A stretch of DNA of 64,000 bases from Streptomyces litmocidini (GCF_014649755.1 NZ_BMTQ01000015.1:124001-188000); one strand, 5' to 3'. Counted from the first letter of the stretch, positions 7,199 to 15,447 are shown. The notes: a model not told the origin generated them from the sequence alone. A program made the numbers and translations.

Positions 7199-8254
7199 AT
7201 GTTCGACAGGCGTACCTTCAGCAAGTTCTTGGGACTCGGCACGGGAACGGCCGCCGCTTCACTGGCCGGGCTCCAGGGCGTCTCGAACGCCGCCCCGAGC
7301 CGCGGCGGCGAAGCACCCGGCGTGCCGACGACCGCTTCGGGCGCGCACGCCTCCTTCCCCGCCCTCCAGCAGGTCAGGGCCGGCCTGCTGGACATCGGCT
7401 ACGCCGAACTGGGCCCCGCCCACGGGCCCGCGGTCGTCTGCCTGCACGGCTGGCCGTACGACATCCACAGCTACGTCGACGTCGCCCCCCTGCTGGCGGA
7501 CCGGGGATACCGCGTGATCGTGCCCTACCTGCGCGGCCACGGCACGACGCGCTTCCTCTCCCCCCGGACGTTCCGCAACGCCCAGCAGTCGGCGATCGCG
7601 CTGGACGTCATCGCCCTCATGGACGCCCTCAGGATCCACAAGGCCGTGATCGCCGGTTTCGACTGGGGCTCGCGGACGGGTGGCATCCTCGCGGCCCTGT
7701 GGCCCGACCGCGTCAAGGCCCTGGTGTCGGTCAGCGGCTACCTCATCACCAACCGCGCCATGCAGTCGGAACCGATCCCACCGGCCGCCGAGCGCACCTG
7801 GTGGTACCAGTACTACTTCGCCACCGAGCGCGGCAGGAAGGCCATGGAGCGCGAAGACCTCCGCCACGACCTGACCCGGCTCGTCTGGGACCTGGTCTCC
7901 CCGACCTGGAACTTCGACGACGCCACCTTCGAGCGCACCGCGGCCGCCTTCGAGAACCCGGACCACGCCGCGATCGTCATCCACAACTACCGCTGGCGGC
8001 TGGGTCTCGCCGAGGGCGAGCCCCGCTACGACCGCTACGAGGACGCTCTCGCCACGGGCCCGGCCATCGGGGTCCCCTCCCTCACCATCGACCCCCTGCT
8101 CGACCCCTTCACCGCACCGCCCGGTGACGGCTCCTCCTACCGCGGCAAGTTCACCGGCCCGTACGAGCACCGCGCGCTGTCCGTCGGCCACAACGTGCCG
8201 CAGGAGGCACCGACGGCATTCGCCCAGGCCGTCGTGGACGTGGACCACTTCTGA
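7199..8254 (+). CDS. Tat-exported alpha/beta hydrolase with Asp nucleophile (epoxide hydrolase/dehalogenase type)
   Basis: 351 residues. The N-terminus RRTFSKFLGLG followed by an Ala-rich stretch is a twin-arginine export signal. The fold is an alpha/beta hydrolase: oxyanion-hole motif HGWP (His83), nucleophile elbow GFDWGS with Asp155 where lipases have Ser, and a catalytic His331 in VGHN. Asp at this position is the mark of epoxide hydrolases and haloalkane or fluoroacetate dehalogenases, which hydrolyse through an ester intermediate. GGAGG precedes ATG 7199. The gene is single and diverges from the small peptide gene. The substrate is unknown, and an exported member of this class is unusual. 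Confidence 0.85.
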   Translation: MFDRRTFSKFLGLGTGTAAASLAGLQGVSNAAPSRGGEAPGVPTTASGAHASFPALQQVRAGLLDIGYAELGPAHGPAVVCLHGWPYDIHSYVDVAPLLADRGYRVIVPYLRGHGTTRFLSPRTFRNAQQSAIALDVIALMDALRIHKAVIAGFDWGSRTGGILAALWPDRVKALVSVSGYLITNRAMQSEPIPPAAERTWWYQYYFATERGRKAMEREDLRHDLTRLVWDLVSPTWNFDDATFERTAAAFENPDHAAIVIHNYRWRLGLAEGEPRYDRYEDALATGPAIGVPSLTIDPLLDPFTAPPGDGSSYRGKFTGPYEHRALSVGHNVPQEAPTAFAQAVVDVDHF

Positions 8255-8369
8255 CGACGCCGGACCACGGCTCCCTGCCCGACGCGGTGCGCGGACCGCC
8301 CCGGACCCTGCGGACCACGGCGACGCCGGCCGCGGTGAGGGCGACCCGCTCGCCCTTCCCACCTGAGTG

Positions 8370-8409
8370 GCATGCGCAGCCCTGGGTAGCATGCGCAGCA
8401 TCACCCAGG
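8370..8409. promoter_or_regulatory. Direct and inverted repeats upstream of the coiled-coil/winged-helix gene
   Basis: GCATGCGCAGC occurs twice, at 8370 and 8389, 19 bases apart. The second copy lies inside a perfect 7-base inverted repeat CCTGGGT...ACCCAGG (8381-8409). The whole element ends 20 bases before the GTG start at 8429, a good place for an operator. The gene product itself has a DNA-binding fold, so autoregulation is a reasonable guess. Confidence 0.5.
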
Positions 8410-8428
8410 CGCCAGGGAGTGAACGGTC

Positions 8429-9034
8429 GTGACCAGCCAACCAGCCGCCGCGCTCCGCACGCGGCTCGTCGATCAGGCCGCGTCGGACCTGAAGGAGAAC
8501 CGTCGGCGCCAGCAGGAGCTGGCCGAGAAGCTCAGGATGCTGAAGCAGGAGGAAGCCCTCCTCGTCGACATCCTCGAACTCGCCGAACGGTACGAGAGCC
8601 TGGCGGAATCCTCGTCCCCGCGCGAGCAGGACCGGGAAGATCCCACGCCCCCCGGTACCGCGCCGCCCAAGACGTCCGCCTCGCCCTCCACCGGCACTCC
8701 TGCGCAGCGGGCGGCGCGGACGGGAAAGTCCGCGAGGACGGCTACCAGGAGAACGGAAAAGTCCGTGAGGACGGCCGCGAAGGGGAAGTCGCGACAGCCC
8801 CTGCTCGGAGACCTCCTGCTGTCCCTGCTCGCCGACGGCGACGAGCCGCGCCCCGCGAAGGAACTGCGGGACGAGCTGCTGGAGAGGCACCCGGACCGCG
8901 ATCCCACCCCGCAGGTCGTACGCAACACCCTGGAGTCGCTCGTGGCCAAGGGGCACGTCCGGCGTCACAAGCAGCAGCGATCCGTGAAGTACGCCCTCGA
9001 AGAATCCGGCCGACACGCGCTCGCGGCCCAGTGA
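8429..9034 (+). CDS. Coiled-coil protein with C-terminal winged helix
   Basis: 201 residues from GTG 8429 (AGGGAG 11 bases upstream). Residues about 10-60 form a strongly predicted coiled coil (DLKENRRRQQELAEKLRMLKQ region). A Lys/Arg/Ala-rich linker follows at about 95-125, resembling nucleoid-protein tails. Residues about 128-195 look like a winged helix-turn-helix (AKELRDELL, TPQVVRNTLESLVAKGHVRR, then a KYAL wing). It is probably a dimeric DNA-binding protein. No clear family name comes to mind. A single gene, preceded by a dyad and direct repeats that may be its own operator. Confidence 0.75.
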   Translation: MTSQPAAALRTRLVDQAASDLKENRRRQQELAEKLRMLKQEEALLVDILELAERYESLAESSSPREQDREDPTPPGTAPPKTSASPSTGTPAQRAARTGKSARTATRRTEKSVRTAAKGKSRQPLLGDLLLSLLADGDEPRPAKELRDELLERHPDRDPTPQVVRNTLESLVAKGHVRRHKQQRSVKYALEESGRHALAAQ

Positions 9035-9247
9035 GCCGCCTCCTCGCCGAACGACTGAAGTGGCCGTCCGCCCCTCCGCGACCAGCCGGCCCTTCACCCC
9101 CTGCCCGGTTCGTACGGCGGCGCGGCGCGCCCCCGGCGTCTCTGGTGGTGGACAGCGCCACGATCATTCACCGTCCGAGGTCTACGGTGGCCCTCTTGTC
9201 GGTCGACGAGTCCGGCCGCCTCGTGTGATGAAAGGTGTTGTAGCGCA

Positions 9248-10093
9248 ATGATCGCCGCATATCAGGGTGAACCGGGTTCCAATTCGGCGGCAGCCACGCA
9301 ACACCTGTTTCCCGGCATCACGGAGCTTCCCTGCACCAGCTTCGAGCAGGCCCTGGACGCCGTGACGCTCGGCACCGCCGACCTGGCGGTGATCCCGGTG
9401 GACAACTCCGCCGCCGGCCGGGTCGCGGACGTGCACCACCTGCTGCCGGAGTCGGGGCTCTTCGTGACCGGCGAGCACTTCCTCGCCATCCGCTTCGACC
9501 TGATGGGCCCGCCCGGAGCCACGTGGGACGACATCGAGTGCGTACGCAGCCATGTGCACGCGCTGGGGCAGTGCCGGAAGGTGCTGCGGGAAGGCGGCTG
9601 GCGCACGCTCGTCAGTGACGACACGGCGGGGGCGGCCCGTGAGGTGGCGGAGCTCGGCGACGTACGGCACGCGGCGCTGGCCCCGCCCGCGGCGGCCCGG
9701 CACTACGGCCTGGAGGTCCTCCGCCCGGAGGTCGAGGACGATCCGGACAACACGACGCGGTTCGTCGTGCTCTCCCGCGAGCCCGCCTTCGCGCCCGTCG
9801 GCGAGGGGCCGACGATGACGAGCCTGTTCTTCGCCGTGCGGAACATCCCGAGCGCCCTCTACAAGGCGTTGGGCGGCTTCGCCAGCAGCGCGGTCAACCT
9901 CACCAAGATCGAGAGCTACCAGAAGGGCGCAGGTCTCAGCCCGAGCCGGTTCTACGTCGAGATCGAGGGGCACCCCGACGAGCCGCAGGTGGCGTTGGCC
10001 CTGCACGAGCTGCGCTTCTTCTCCACCGAGGTGCGCGTCCTCGGCGTGTACCCGGCGCATCCGCACCGCCGCGGCGGGGTGACGACCGCCTGA
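9248..10093 (+). CDS. pheA: Prephenate dehydratase
   Basis: 281 residues. It converts prephenate to phenylpyruvate in phenylalanine synthesis, in the cytoplasm. The catalytic periplasmic-binding-like domain begins AAYQGEPGSNS and carries the essential Thr-Arg-Phe motif in NTTRFVVLSRE (about 173). The ACT regulatory domain spans about 195-270, with KIESYQKGAG and the FYVEIEGH motif, which usually mediates feedback inhibition by Phe. GAAAGG lies upstream of ATG 9248. It is monofunctional, without chorismate mutase, as usual in actinobacteria, and stands alone here rather than in an aromatic amino-acid operon. Confidence 0.93.
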   Translation: MIAAYQGEPGSNSAAATQHLFPGITELPCTSFEQALDAVTLGTADLAVIPVDNSAAGRVADVHHLLPESGLFVTGEHFLAIRFDLMGPPGATWDDIECVRSHVHALGQCRKVLREGGWRTLVSDDTAGAAREVAELGDVRHAALAPPAAARHYGLEVLRPEVEDDPDNTTRFVVLSREPAFAPVGEGPTMTSLFFAVRNIPSALYKALGGFASSAVNLTKIESYQKGAGLSPSRFYVEIEGHPDEPQVALALHELRFFSTEVRVLGVYPAHPHRRGGVTTA

Positions 10094-10233
10094 CGGTCAG
10101 GACGGACCCGCAAGGCGGTCCCTTCGAGGACGACGACGGGACGGGGCCGCACGCCCGCCCCCCCGGCCCATGACCCACAGGCCACGGACCGAGCCGGCTC
10201 CCGGGCCCACGGTGCCCCTGCCCCGTCGACCGG

Positions 10234-10746
10234 TCAGGCCTCTTCTCGTCGGGGCAGCCGCCAGTTGGGACGCGGGAAGTGGCAGGTGTATCCGTCCGGA
10301 TAACGCTGCAGGTAGTCCTGGTGCTCGGGCTCGGCCTCCCAGAACGGACCCGCCGCGGTGACCTCGGTGACCACGGGGCCCGGCCACAGTCCCGAGGCGT
10401 CGACGTCGGCGATGGTGTCCTCGGCCACGCGTCGCTGCTCGTCGTCCAGGTAGAACACGGCGGAGCGGTAGCTGTCCCCGATGTCGTTGCCCTGGCGGTT
10501 CTTCGTGCTCGGGTCGTGGATCTGGAAGAAGAACTCCAGCAGGGTCCGGTAGTCGGTCACCGTTCGGTCGAAGATGATCTCGACGGCCTCCGCGTGCCCG
10601 TCGTGACGGCGGTACGTGGGGTGGGCGAGGTCGCCGCCGCTGTATCCCACCCGCGTCGCCAGCACGCCCGGCTGTGCGCGGATGAGCTCCTGCACGCCCC
10701 AGAAGCAGCCGCCCGCCAGTACGGCCCTTTCCTCGCTGCCGGCCAT
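10234..10746 (-). CDS. msrA: Peptide methionine-S-sulfoxide reductase MsrA
   Basis: 170 residues. It reduces the S-epimer of methionine sulfoxide in proteins, repairing oxidative damage. The catalytic motif GGCFWG is at residues 12-17 with nucleophile Cys14. The family motifs TRVGYSGG, HAEAVEI and IHDPST are intact. No obvious C-terminal resolving Cys pair is seen; the only other Cys is in YTCHF, so recycling chemistry may differ. The gene faces convergently toward pheA. A TCACC-N9-GGTGA dyad with a second ATCACCGG copy sits upstream, around 10826-10885. Confidence 0.95.
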   Translation of the reverse strand: MAGSEERAVLAGGCFWGVQELIRAQPGVLATRVGYSGGDLAHPTYRRHDGHAEAVEIIFDRTVTDYRTLLEFFFQIHDPSTKNRQGNDIGDSYRSAVFYLDDEQRRVAEDTIADVDASGLWPGPVVTEVTAAGPFWEAEPEHQDYLQRYPDGYTCHFPRPNWRLPRREEA

Positions 10747-10784
10747 CGCCCGTCACCGTCCTCTTCGCTTGTCGCGTCGCCTCG

Positions 10785-10805
10785 GGCCGGCCTCGAAGGC
10801 CGGCC
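10785..10805 (-). terminator. Compact hairpin between the CGNR gene and msrA
   Basis: Perfect 9-base arms GGCCGGCCT/AGGCCGGCC with a 3-base loop lie about 120 bases past the CGNR gene stop and 39 bases before the msrA start, on the minus strand. It probably separates the two transcripts. Confidence 0.6.
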
Positions 10806-10922
10806 GGTCGGCCTGGGGTGTCACATCACCGGAGGATGGACACGCTCCAGACTGACACAGATGTTCATCACCGGTCAAACAGGTGACGCACGGGGATGTG
10901 CCGCGGGCCGGGGTCGGCGCGG

Positions 10923-11501
10923 TCAGGCCTGGGCGGCCTGCTGACGCGCCCGGTAGTTGGCGGCCTTGACCCGGTTGCCGCAGGTCTTCATCGCGCACCA
11001 CTCCCGGCGGTGCCCCCGCGACCGGTCGAGGTAGACCTGCGTGCACTCCGGGCGGGCGCACTCCCTCAGCAGGGCCGCCTCGTCCCCGCCCAGAAGCTGG
11101 ACCGCCTCGCGGGCCAGCGTCGCCAGCCCCTGCGCGACCGATCCCGTCCGCATGACCCCGTGGGGCCCCAGTCGCAGGGTCACCGGCAGGCCGGAGGCCT
11201 GCAGGTTCACCTCCGCGACCGCCTCCGCGGGCAGCGGCCGCGCATCGAGGCGAGCGGCCACCAGGCCGTAGATCGCCTCGCGCAGCTGCACGGCGATCAC
11301 CACATCCGTCTCGCTCGCGCCGGGCGCCAGATCCACCGTCCCCGACTCCACGAACCAGTCGTCCAGGAGGCCTGGAGAGGCCAGCTTCTCCAGGGGCGCG
11401 GCGTTGCGGCGCGCCCGCAGGGTGCCGACGAAGTCCAGGCAGGGCGTCCCGCAGGGAAATGCATGATTCACGTAACCATACTGAACGGTGACGTCCTGCA
11501 T
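10923..11501 (-). CDS. CGNR zinc-finger (ABATE domain) regulator
   Basis: About 192 residues. The C-terminal CGNR zinc finger (about 147-180) has Cys ligands in ECARPECTQVYLD and WCAMKTCGNRVKAANYRARQ, a DNA-binding module common in actinobacterial regulators. The N-terminal ABATE stress-associated domain contains LDFVGTL and LREAIYGLV. The start is uncertain. ATG 11501 was chosen because the conserved domain begins just after it; the frame stays open upstream through a GACATC repeat that would encode an Asp-Val tract, an unlikely N-terminus. The target genes are unknown. Confidence 0.82.
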   Translation of the reverse strand: MQDVTVQYGYVNHAFPCGTPCLDFVGTLRARRNAAPLEKLASPGLLDDWFVESGTVDLAPGASETDVVIAVQLREAIYGLVAARLDARPLPAEAVAEVNLQASGLPVTLRLGPHGVMRTGSVAQGLATLAREAVQLLGGDEAALLRECARPECTQVYLDRSRGHRREWCAMKTCGNRVKAANYRARQQAAQA

Positions 11502-12005
11502 GACAAGCCCCGGCCGACCGGCACCGCCCGAGAATCGGGCGCATCGAACCGGCGGAACGCGAACGGTTCGACCGGCTCCGTCACCGACATCGACATCGAC
11601 ATCGACATCGACATCGACAATATGTGACCGGAGGGTGCGGAACCCGGCAGCACCGTCGGCGCGGCTGGAGGCGTTGACCATCAGGGCCGGGTCGGGCGGT
11701 GGTCGAGCGCGGAGTCCGGCAGGCGTACGTCCTGGGGTCCAGGCAGGTGAACGGGTGATCGCCCCGCTCGTCCTGGACGTGCGGTGTGCCGTCGGGCGGG
11801 ACCGGCGGCGTCATCGTCCCCGCCGTCCTCGCGCCGCGCGTGGCCGAGCATCGCGCCGGAAGGCAGGGGGCTGACGCCGGCCCCGACGTGCCCCGTGTCT
11901 TGCACGTTCGCCCGTGAGGCACGGTGGGACAGTGGAATCCGGCGGCCGGTCGGTCGAGTCGCCGCCGGACCTCCTCGACGCCAGGACTCGGACGGGAGCC
12001 CTCGA
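11502..12005. other. Gene-free divergent region
   Basis: About 500 bases between the CGNR start and the membrane protein start. It holds the GACATC hexamer repeat. Frames on either strand here look like shadows: they are Arg/Pro-rich without domains. Presumably it contains both promoters. Confidence 0.45.
11586..11615. repeat. GACATC hexanucleotide repeat, 5 copies
   Basis: Five perfect tandem GACATC units, then a partial GACA. Located in the presumed promoter region of the CGNR gene, 85 bases from its start. Copy number may vary by slippage. Confidence 0.9.
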
Positions 12006-12611
12006 TTGCGCTTGTACGCCCAGACACCCGCCCGCCGGAACGCGCAGGTGCTCGTGGACCTGATCGCCGTGGCCCTGATCGCCGCCGCGGTGTGGGGGGC
12101 CCTCGCCGTCCGCGAGGCGATCCTGCTGCTGGCCGAGCCGGGGCGCAGGGTGGAGAGTTCCGGCGACAGGCTCGCCGAGGAACTCGGCAACGCGGGAGAC
12201 GCGGCATCGGAGGTACCGCTCATCGGCGGCGTCCTGAAGAAACCCCTCCAGTCCGCGGCCGACGCCGGCTCCGGCTTCGCCGACGCGGGAGTGTCGCTCC
12301 AGGAGACCGTCAACCAGGTCGCCGACGTGATCACGACGGCCCTCATCGTCGTTCCGGTGCTCTTCGTCCTGCTGCTGTGGCTCCCGCCGCGCCTGCTCTG
12401 GATCCGGCGCAGCAGCGCTCTGCGGCGCCTCGCCGAGGCTCCCGGAGGCGCAGACCTGCTCGCCCTCCGGGCCCTCACCGGCCCCCCGGGGGCGCTCGCC
12501 GAACTCCCGGCTCCGCCAGGCGGATGGGCCGACGCCTGGCGACAGGGGAACCAGCAGGCCATCACCGAGCTCGGCACGATCCCCCTCAGACGCATCGGAC
12601 TGCGGCCTTGA
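12006..12611 (+). CDS. Two-helix membrane protein of unknown function
   Basis: 201 residues from TTG 12006, chosen because GGGAG lies 7 bases upstream and the sequence turns protein-like there (RLYAQTPARRNAQVL). Transmembrane helix 1 is at about 14-37 (DLIAVALIAAAVWGALAVREA) and helix 2 at about 110-138. Between them, an amphipathic Ala/Gly-rich segment of about 70 residues (SSGDRLAEELGNAGDAASE) probably lies outside the membrane. The C-terminal tail is cytoplasmic and carries conserved WADAWRQGN. It resembles conserved Streptomyces hypothetical membrane proteins; no function can be assigned. Confidence 0.75.
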   Translation: MRLYAQTPARRNAQVLVDLIAVALIAAAVWGALAVREAILLLAEPGRRVESSGDRLAEELGNAGDAASEVPLIGGVLKKPLQSAADAGSGFADAGVSLQETVNQVADVITTALIVVPVLFVLLLWLPPRLLWIRRSSALRRLAEAPGGADLLALRALTGPPGALAELPAPPGGWADAWRQGNQQAITELGTIPLRRIGLRP

Positions 12612-12887
12612 CGCGGAACCCCCACCCCTTCGGCACGGGACTCCGGAGCGGCGGGACCGACGGCCGCTCCTCGTCAGGCGCATGCAGGTGGCCAGGAGGC
12701 CACGGCCCCTCCGATGGCGGTCACCACGCGTCCGAACCGGGCCGAGATCGTCCGGGGTCGACGACGACGGAGCCGGCTACGCCCGGACGGTCGCCCCGAC
12801 CCCCGTCGACCGCACGGTCGATATCCACTTGTGCGCCGTCGCCTCACGGGTCAATGTCGCCTCACACCCTGACGGAGGCAGAAGAGG

Positions 12888-13325
12888 ATGACCACACAGA
12901 CCCGCCCCCTCGACCACGAACTCATCGAGGCCGCGGCCCACGTCGCACGCACCCGCTGCCGGGGCGACAACCACACCATGGCGGCCGCGGGCCGCGCCCA
13001 GGACGGCCGGATCGTCACCGCGGTGAACGCCTACCACTTCACCGGCGGCCCCTGCGCGGAGCTGGTCCTCCTCGGCGCGGCAGCCGCCCAGGGCGCCTAC
13101 GAACTGAACACGATCGTCGCCGTGGGCGACCGCGACCGAGGGGTCGTCCCCCCGTGCGGACGGTGCCGCCAGGTGCTCCTCGACTACTTCCCGGACCTGC
13201 GGGTCATCGTCGGGGCGGGCGAGCGGCTCCGGACCGTCCCCCTCACCGATCTGCTTCCCGAAAGCTACGTCTGGGCCGACCACCAGCTCGACACCGGGGA
13301 AAGCGAGTCGCTCAGCACGAGCTGA
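12888..13325 (+). CDS. Blasticidin-S-deaminase-like cytidine deaminase
   Basis: 145 residues of the cytidine deaminase fold. Zinc ligands and catalytic Glu are in PCAE (Cys56, Glu58) and PPCGRCRQ (Cys90, Cys93), so activity is expected. The segment YHFTGGPCAEL and the tail ending LLPESYVW are, from memory, extremely close to blasticidin S deaminase of Aspergillus terreus, much closer than to housekeeping cytidine deaminases. It may inactivate an aminonucleoside such as blasticidin S or salvage cytidine; the substrate is inference. Start ATG 12888, with AGAAGAGG directly upstream. A single gene with no antibiotic cluster around it. Confidence 0.85.
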   Translation: MTTQTRPLDHELIEAAAHVARTRCRGDNHTMAAAGRAQDGRIVTAVNAYHFTGGPCAELVLLGAAAAQGAYELNTIVAVGDRDRGVVPPCGRCRQVLLDYFPDLRVIVGAGERLRTVPLTDLLPESYVWADHQLDTGESESLSTS

Positions 13326-13542
13326 CACGCCAGACACGGACGGGGAACGCCGCCTGATGCGGCACCGGACCGCGATGCGCCTCTTGTACGTCTCGGCGTC
13401 GGAACCTGACGACCGAACCTGAAGGACGCCAGGGCGAGCCCGGTGCGGTGCTTCCACGCGAGGGGCTCCAGGATCCGACTGCGGTCGGCCCACCGACGGC
13501 CACGGACCGGATCGGCCGACGTCAACGGCTCGATCCGATCCC

Positions 13543-13560
13543 CCATCACCTCAGTGATGG
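13543..13560. terminator. Hairpin between convergent genes
   Basis: Arms CCATCAC/GTGATGG (7 bases) with loop CTCA lie 51 bases past the end of the minus-strand antitoxin gene and about 220 past the deaminase gene. Modest stability. Confidence 0.45.
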
Positions 13561-13611
13561 CCAGCCGGACAGACCCGTCCGAACCGGCGAATAGACCAAG
13601 GGGGACAGGCC

Positions 13612-13806
13612 CTAGCTCTGCGGGGGGTTGTCCTGCGGCTTGTCGGAGCCCAGTTGCTCGTTGAGCTTCCGCTGGGCCATGTCGACCTGGCTCTGGTATT
13701 TGTTCCCGGTCCTCGCGTCGAGGGCGTCGCCGCCCTTCTCCACCCCTTGCCGCGCGGTGTCTTCATGTCCCTTGAGCATGCCCTTGAGCTTGTCGAGCAT
13801 CGACAT
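13612..13806 (-). CDS. MT0933-like small antitoxin family protein
   Basis: 64 residues. It starts MSMLDKLKGMLKGHEDTARQGVEKGGDALDARTG-like, matching the actinobacterial MT0933/Rv0909-type antitoxin family: a basic N-terminal helix, then a KYQSQVDMAQRKLNEQLG helix and a polar tail. In Mycobacterium such proteins pair with a SRPBCC-like toxin; none is adjacent here, so in this genome it may be an orphan or act differently. The start has GGAAGGAGACAG upstream. Confidence 0.85.
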   Translation of the reverse strand: MSMLDKLKGMLKGHEDTARQGVEKGGDALDARTGNKYQSQVDMAQRKLNEQLGSDKPQDNPPQS

Positions 13807-14019
13807 GTCTGTCTCCTTCCGGACGATGGCACACCACCCAGCATCCGTTCATTCCCCGAGGTTCGCATCCCAGCGGAGCGGGGGCCGCCCGCCACCGCGC
13901 GCCCGGGCTCGCACCGCGCCAGGGCGACCACGCCATCGGCACGGCCGCCCTCGCCCCCGGCCACGCGGCCCTGGCACCTGCCGTCGTGCGGGTGCGGCGC
14001 CTGTACTCCCCCATGCCCA

Positions 14020-14038
14020 TGAGGTTAGGCTCACCTTG
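14020..14038. promoter_or_regulatory. Candidate iron box (DmdR/IdeR/DtxR-type operator)
   Basis: TGAGGTTAGGCTCACCTTG matches 16 of 19 positions of the Streptomyces iron-box consensus as I recall it, TTAGGTTAGGCTCACCTAA, including the central GGTTAGGCTCACC. It lies 183 bases before the DedA-like gene on the plus strand and 214 bases from the antitoxin start on the other side. The rest of 13807-14220 (414 bases) shows no gene. Which gene it controls is unclear; the DedA-like gene is favoured by direction. Confidence 0.55.
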
Positions 14039-14220
14039 CTTATCACGTGGGTTCGGGTTCCAGTGCCGCAGACGGCCACCCGCAGAACACAACAGGCAGA
14101 GGCAGGGCGCAGGTGGGAGACGGTGACCGGGCTCGTGCGCGCCGTACGCCCGTCGAGGCGGGACGCCCATGAGGGGGACGGGCGTTCCGCGCTCCGGCCC
14201 GGAGATCGGGGCAAGGCACC

Positions 14221-14703
14221 GTGGACAGGATCGCGCTCACCGCCGGGGCCCTGTATCTCATCGTCCTGCTCCGCGCCGGAGGGACGTTCGCCGTCGGGTG
14301 GCTCGCCGGCACAGGTGTCCGGCGCAGCAGGTTCGCCGCACGGGTCTCCTCGGCGAGGTTCCGGCGCGCCGAACGGGCGATCCGGCGGTGGGGCGCTCCC
14401 GTGGTGGCCGTCTCCTTCCTGACCGTCGGTTTCCAGACCGCCGCCAACTTCCTCGCGGGCAGCATGCGCATGCCGTTGCCGCGCTACCTTCCCGCCCTGC
14501 TCGTGGGCGGAGCGGCCTGGGCGTTGGTCTACGCGACCGCGGGAATCGGCGTGCTCGCAGTGCTGGGGAGGCTCTTCGCCGAGCGGCCGGCCCTCCAGGT
14601 GTCCGCCGCGGCCGTCCTCCTCCTCGCGGTGTGCGGGACGGTGGTGTACCGCAGGAGGAGGACGGTCCGATCCTCCGGTGGCGCCGCGGCCGAGGAATCG
14701 TGA
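14221..14703 (+). CDS. DedA/VTT-like membrane protein
   Basis: 160 residues from GTG 14221. Several hydrophobic segments (about 4-25, 60-85, 88-115, 122-142) and the motif VGFQTAANFLAGSMRMPLPRYLPALL resemble the DedA/VTT core, where an Arg and Gly near a re-entrant loop are conserved. DedA proteins are linked to membrane homeostasis and lipid-carrier flipping. It is shorter than typical DedA (about 200), lacking part of the N-terminus, and the C-terminus is Arg-rich. The possible iron box lies upstream. The family call is moderate. Confidence 0.65.
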   Translation: MDRIALTAGALYLIVLLRAGGTFAVGWLAGTGVRRSRFAARVSSARFRRAERAIRRWGAPVVAVSFLTVGFQTAANFLAGSMRMPLPRYLPALLVGGAAWALVYATAGIGVLAVLGRLFAERPALQVSAAAVLLLAVCGTVVYRRRRTVRSSGGAAAEES

Positions 14704-15054
14704 GGCCGTCCCGAGAACGGCGCCCACCCTTTTTCCGCTGCCGGACGCCGCCCCAGGAGCGGACCACCCGTGCGTACGGCCTCGTCGTCCGGACTCCGGG
14801 GCGCGTCCGGGAGCATGTTCTGGCCGGCGCCACCGCGGGTTCCGTCCGTGCCGGGCTCCCTGTCGGACACGAGTCCCCGCATCCGCGGGCCGGCGGGCGG
14901 CCCCGACACCGGCGACTGTTCGCCGGCCGGGGCCACGAGCACGACCCGTACCGGCGCCTGCTCCGCCGGCGGGTCGGGGCGGCGGCCATGGCCGGGCCCC
15001 GGCTCCGCCGGTCGTCGCGGGCCACGTACGGGATCTTGAGACCACGAGCAGCCC
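14704..15054. other. Gene-free region
   Basis: About 350 bases with open frames on both strands but no domain-like sequence, good start or ribosome site. I see no clear terminator. It leads into the truncated DinB gene. Confidence 0.4.
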
Positions 15055-15072
15055 ATGACAGGCTCACGCCGC

Positions 15073-15440
15073 ATGATCGATGAATTCGCGAAGGACCACC
15101 TGCACGGGAGACTGCGGCGGGACCGCAAGGCGCTGCTCTGGAAACTCGACGGCTTGTCCGAGTACGACGCCCGCCGGCCTTTGACAGCGACCGGGACCAA
15201 CCTCCTCGGCCTGGTCAAACACGTGGCCACCGTCGAAGCCAGGTACTTCGGCGAGGTCTTCGACCGTCCCGCCCCGGAACCGCTGCCCCGGTGGCAGGAC
15301 TCCGACGGCAGCGATCTGTGGGCGACCGAGGACGAGACCCGCGATCAGATCATCGGGTTCTACCGGCGCACAGGGGAACACTCGGGTCACCGTCCACCGC
15401 TGCGCCTCCGAGGCCGTGGACGTCCTGATCGATGGAGCGA
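15073..15440 (+). pseudogene. Truncated DinB (DUF664)-family gene
   Basis: The first 100 or so residues are a good DinB/DUF664 match: MIDEFAKDHLHGRLRRDRK, then LLGLVKHVATVEARYFGEVFDRP and QIIGFYRRT. After GFYRRTGEHS (about 15380) the frame becomes Arg-rich nonsense and runs into the oppositely oriented gene at 15448. Intact family members continue about 60-70 residues further, with a His-containing helix completing the metal site. The missing part suggests an internal deletion fused to foreign sequence. An alternative start ATG 15055 adds six residues. Probably non-functional. Confidence 0.7.
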
Positions 15441-15447
15441 CCGCCAG

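Noticed and set aside
11502..11681. N-terminal extension of the CGNR regulator through the GACATC repeat
   Set aside because: It would add an Asp-Val tract and Arg-rich sequence unlike the ABATE family, whose conserved part begins after 11501.
13612..13806. Complete toxin-antitoxin pair around the MT0933-like gene
   Set aside because: Neighbours are a deaminase and a distant DedA-like gene; no SRPBCC toxin is adjacent. The SRPBCC gene at 61334 is 47 kb away.
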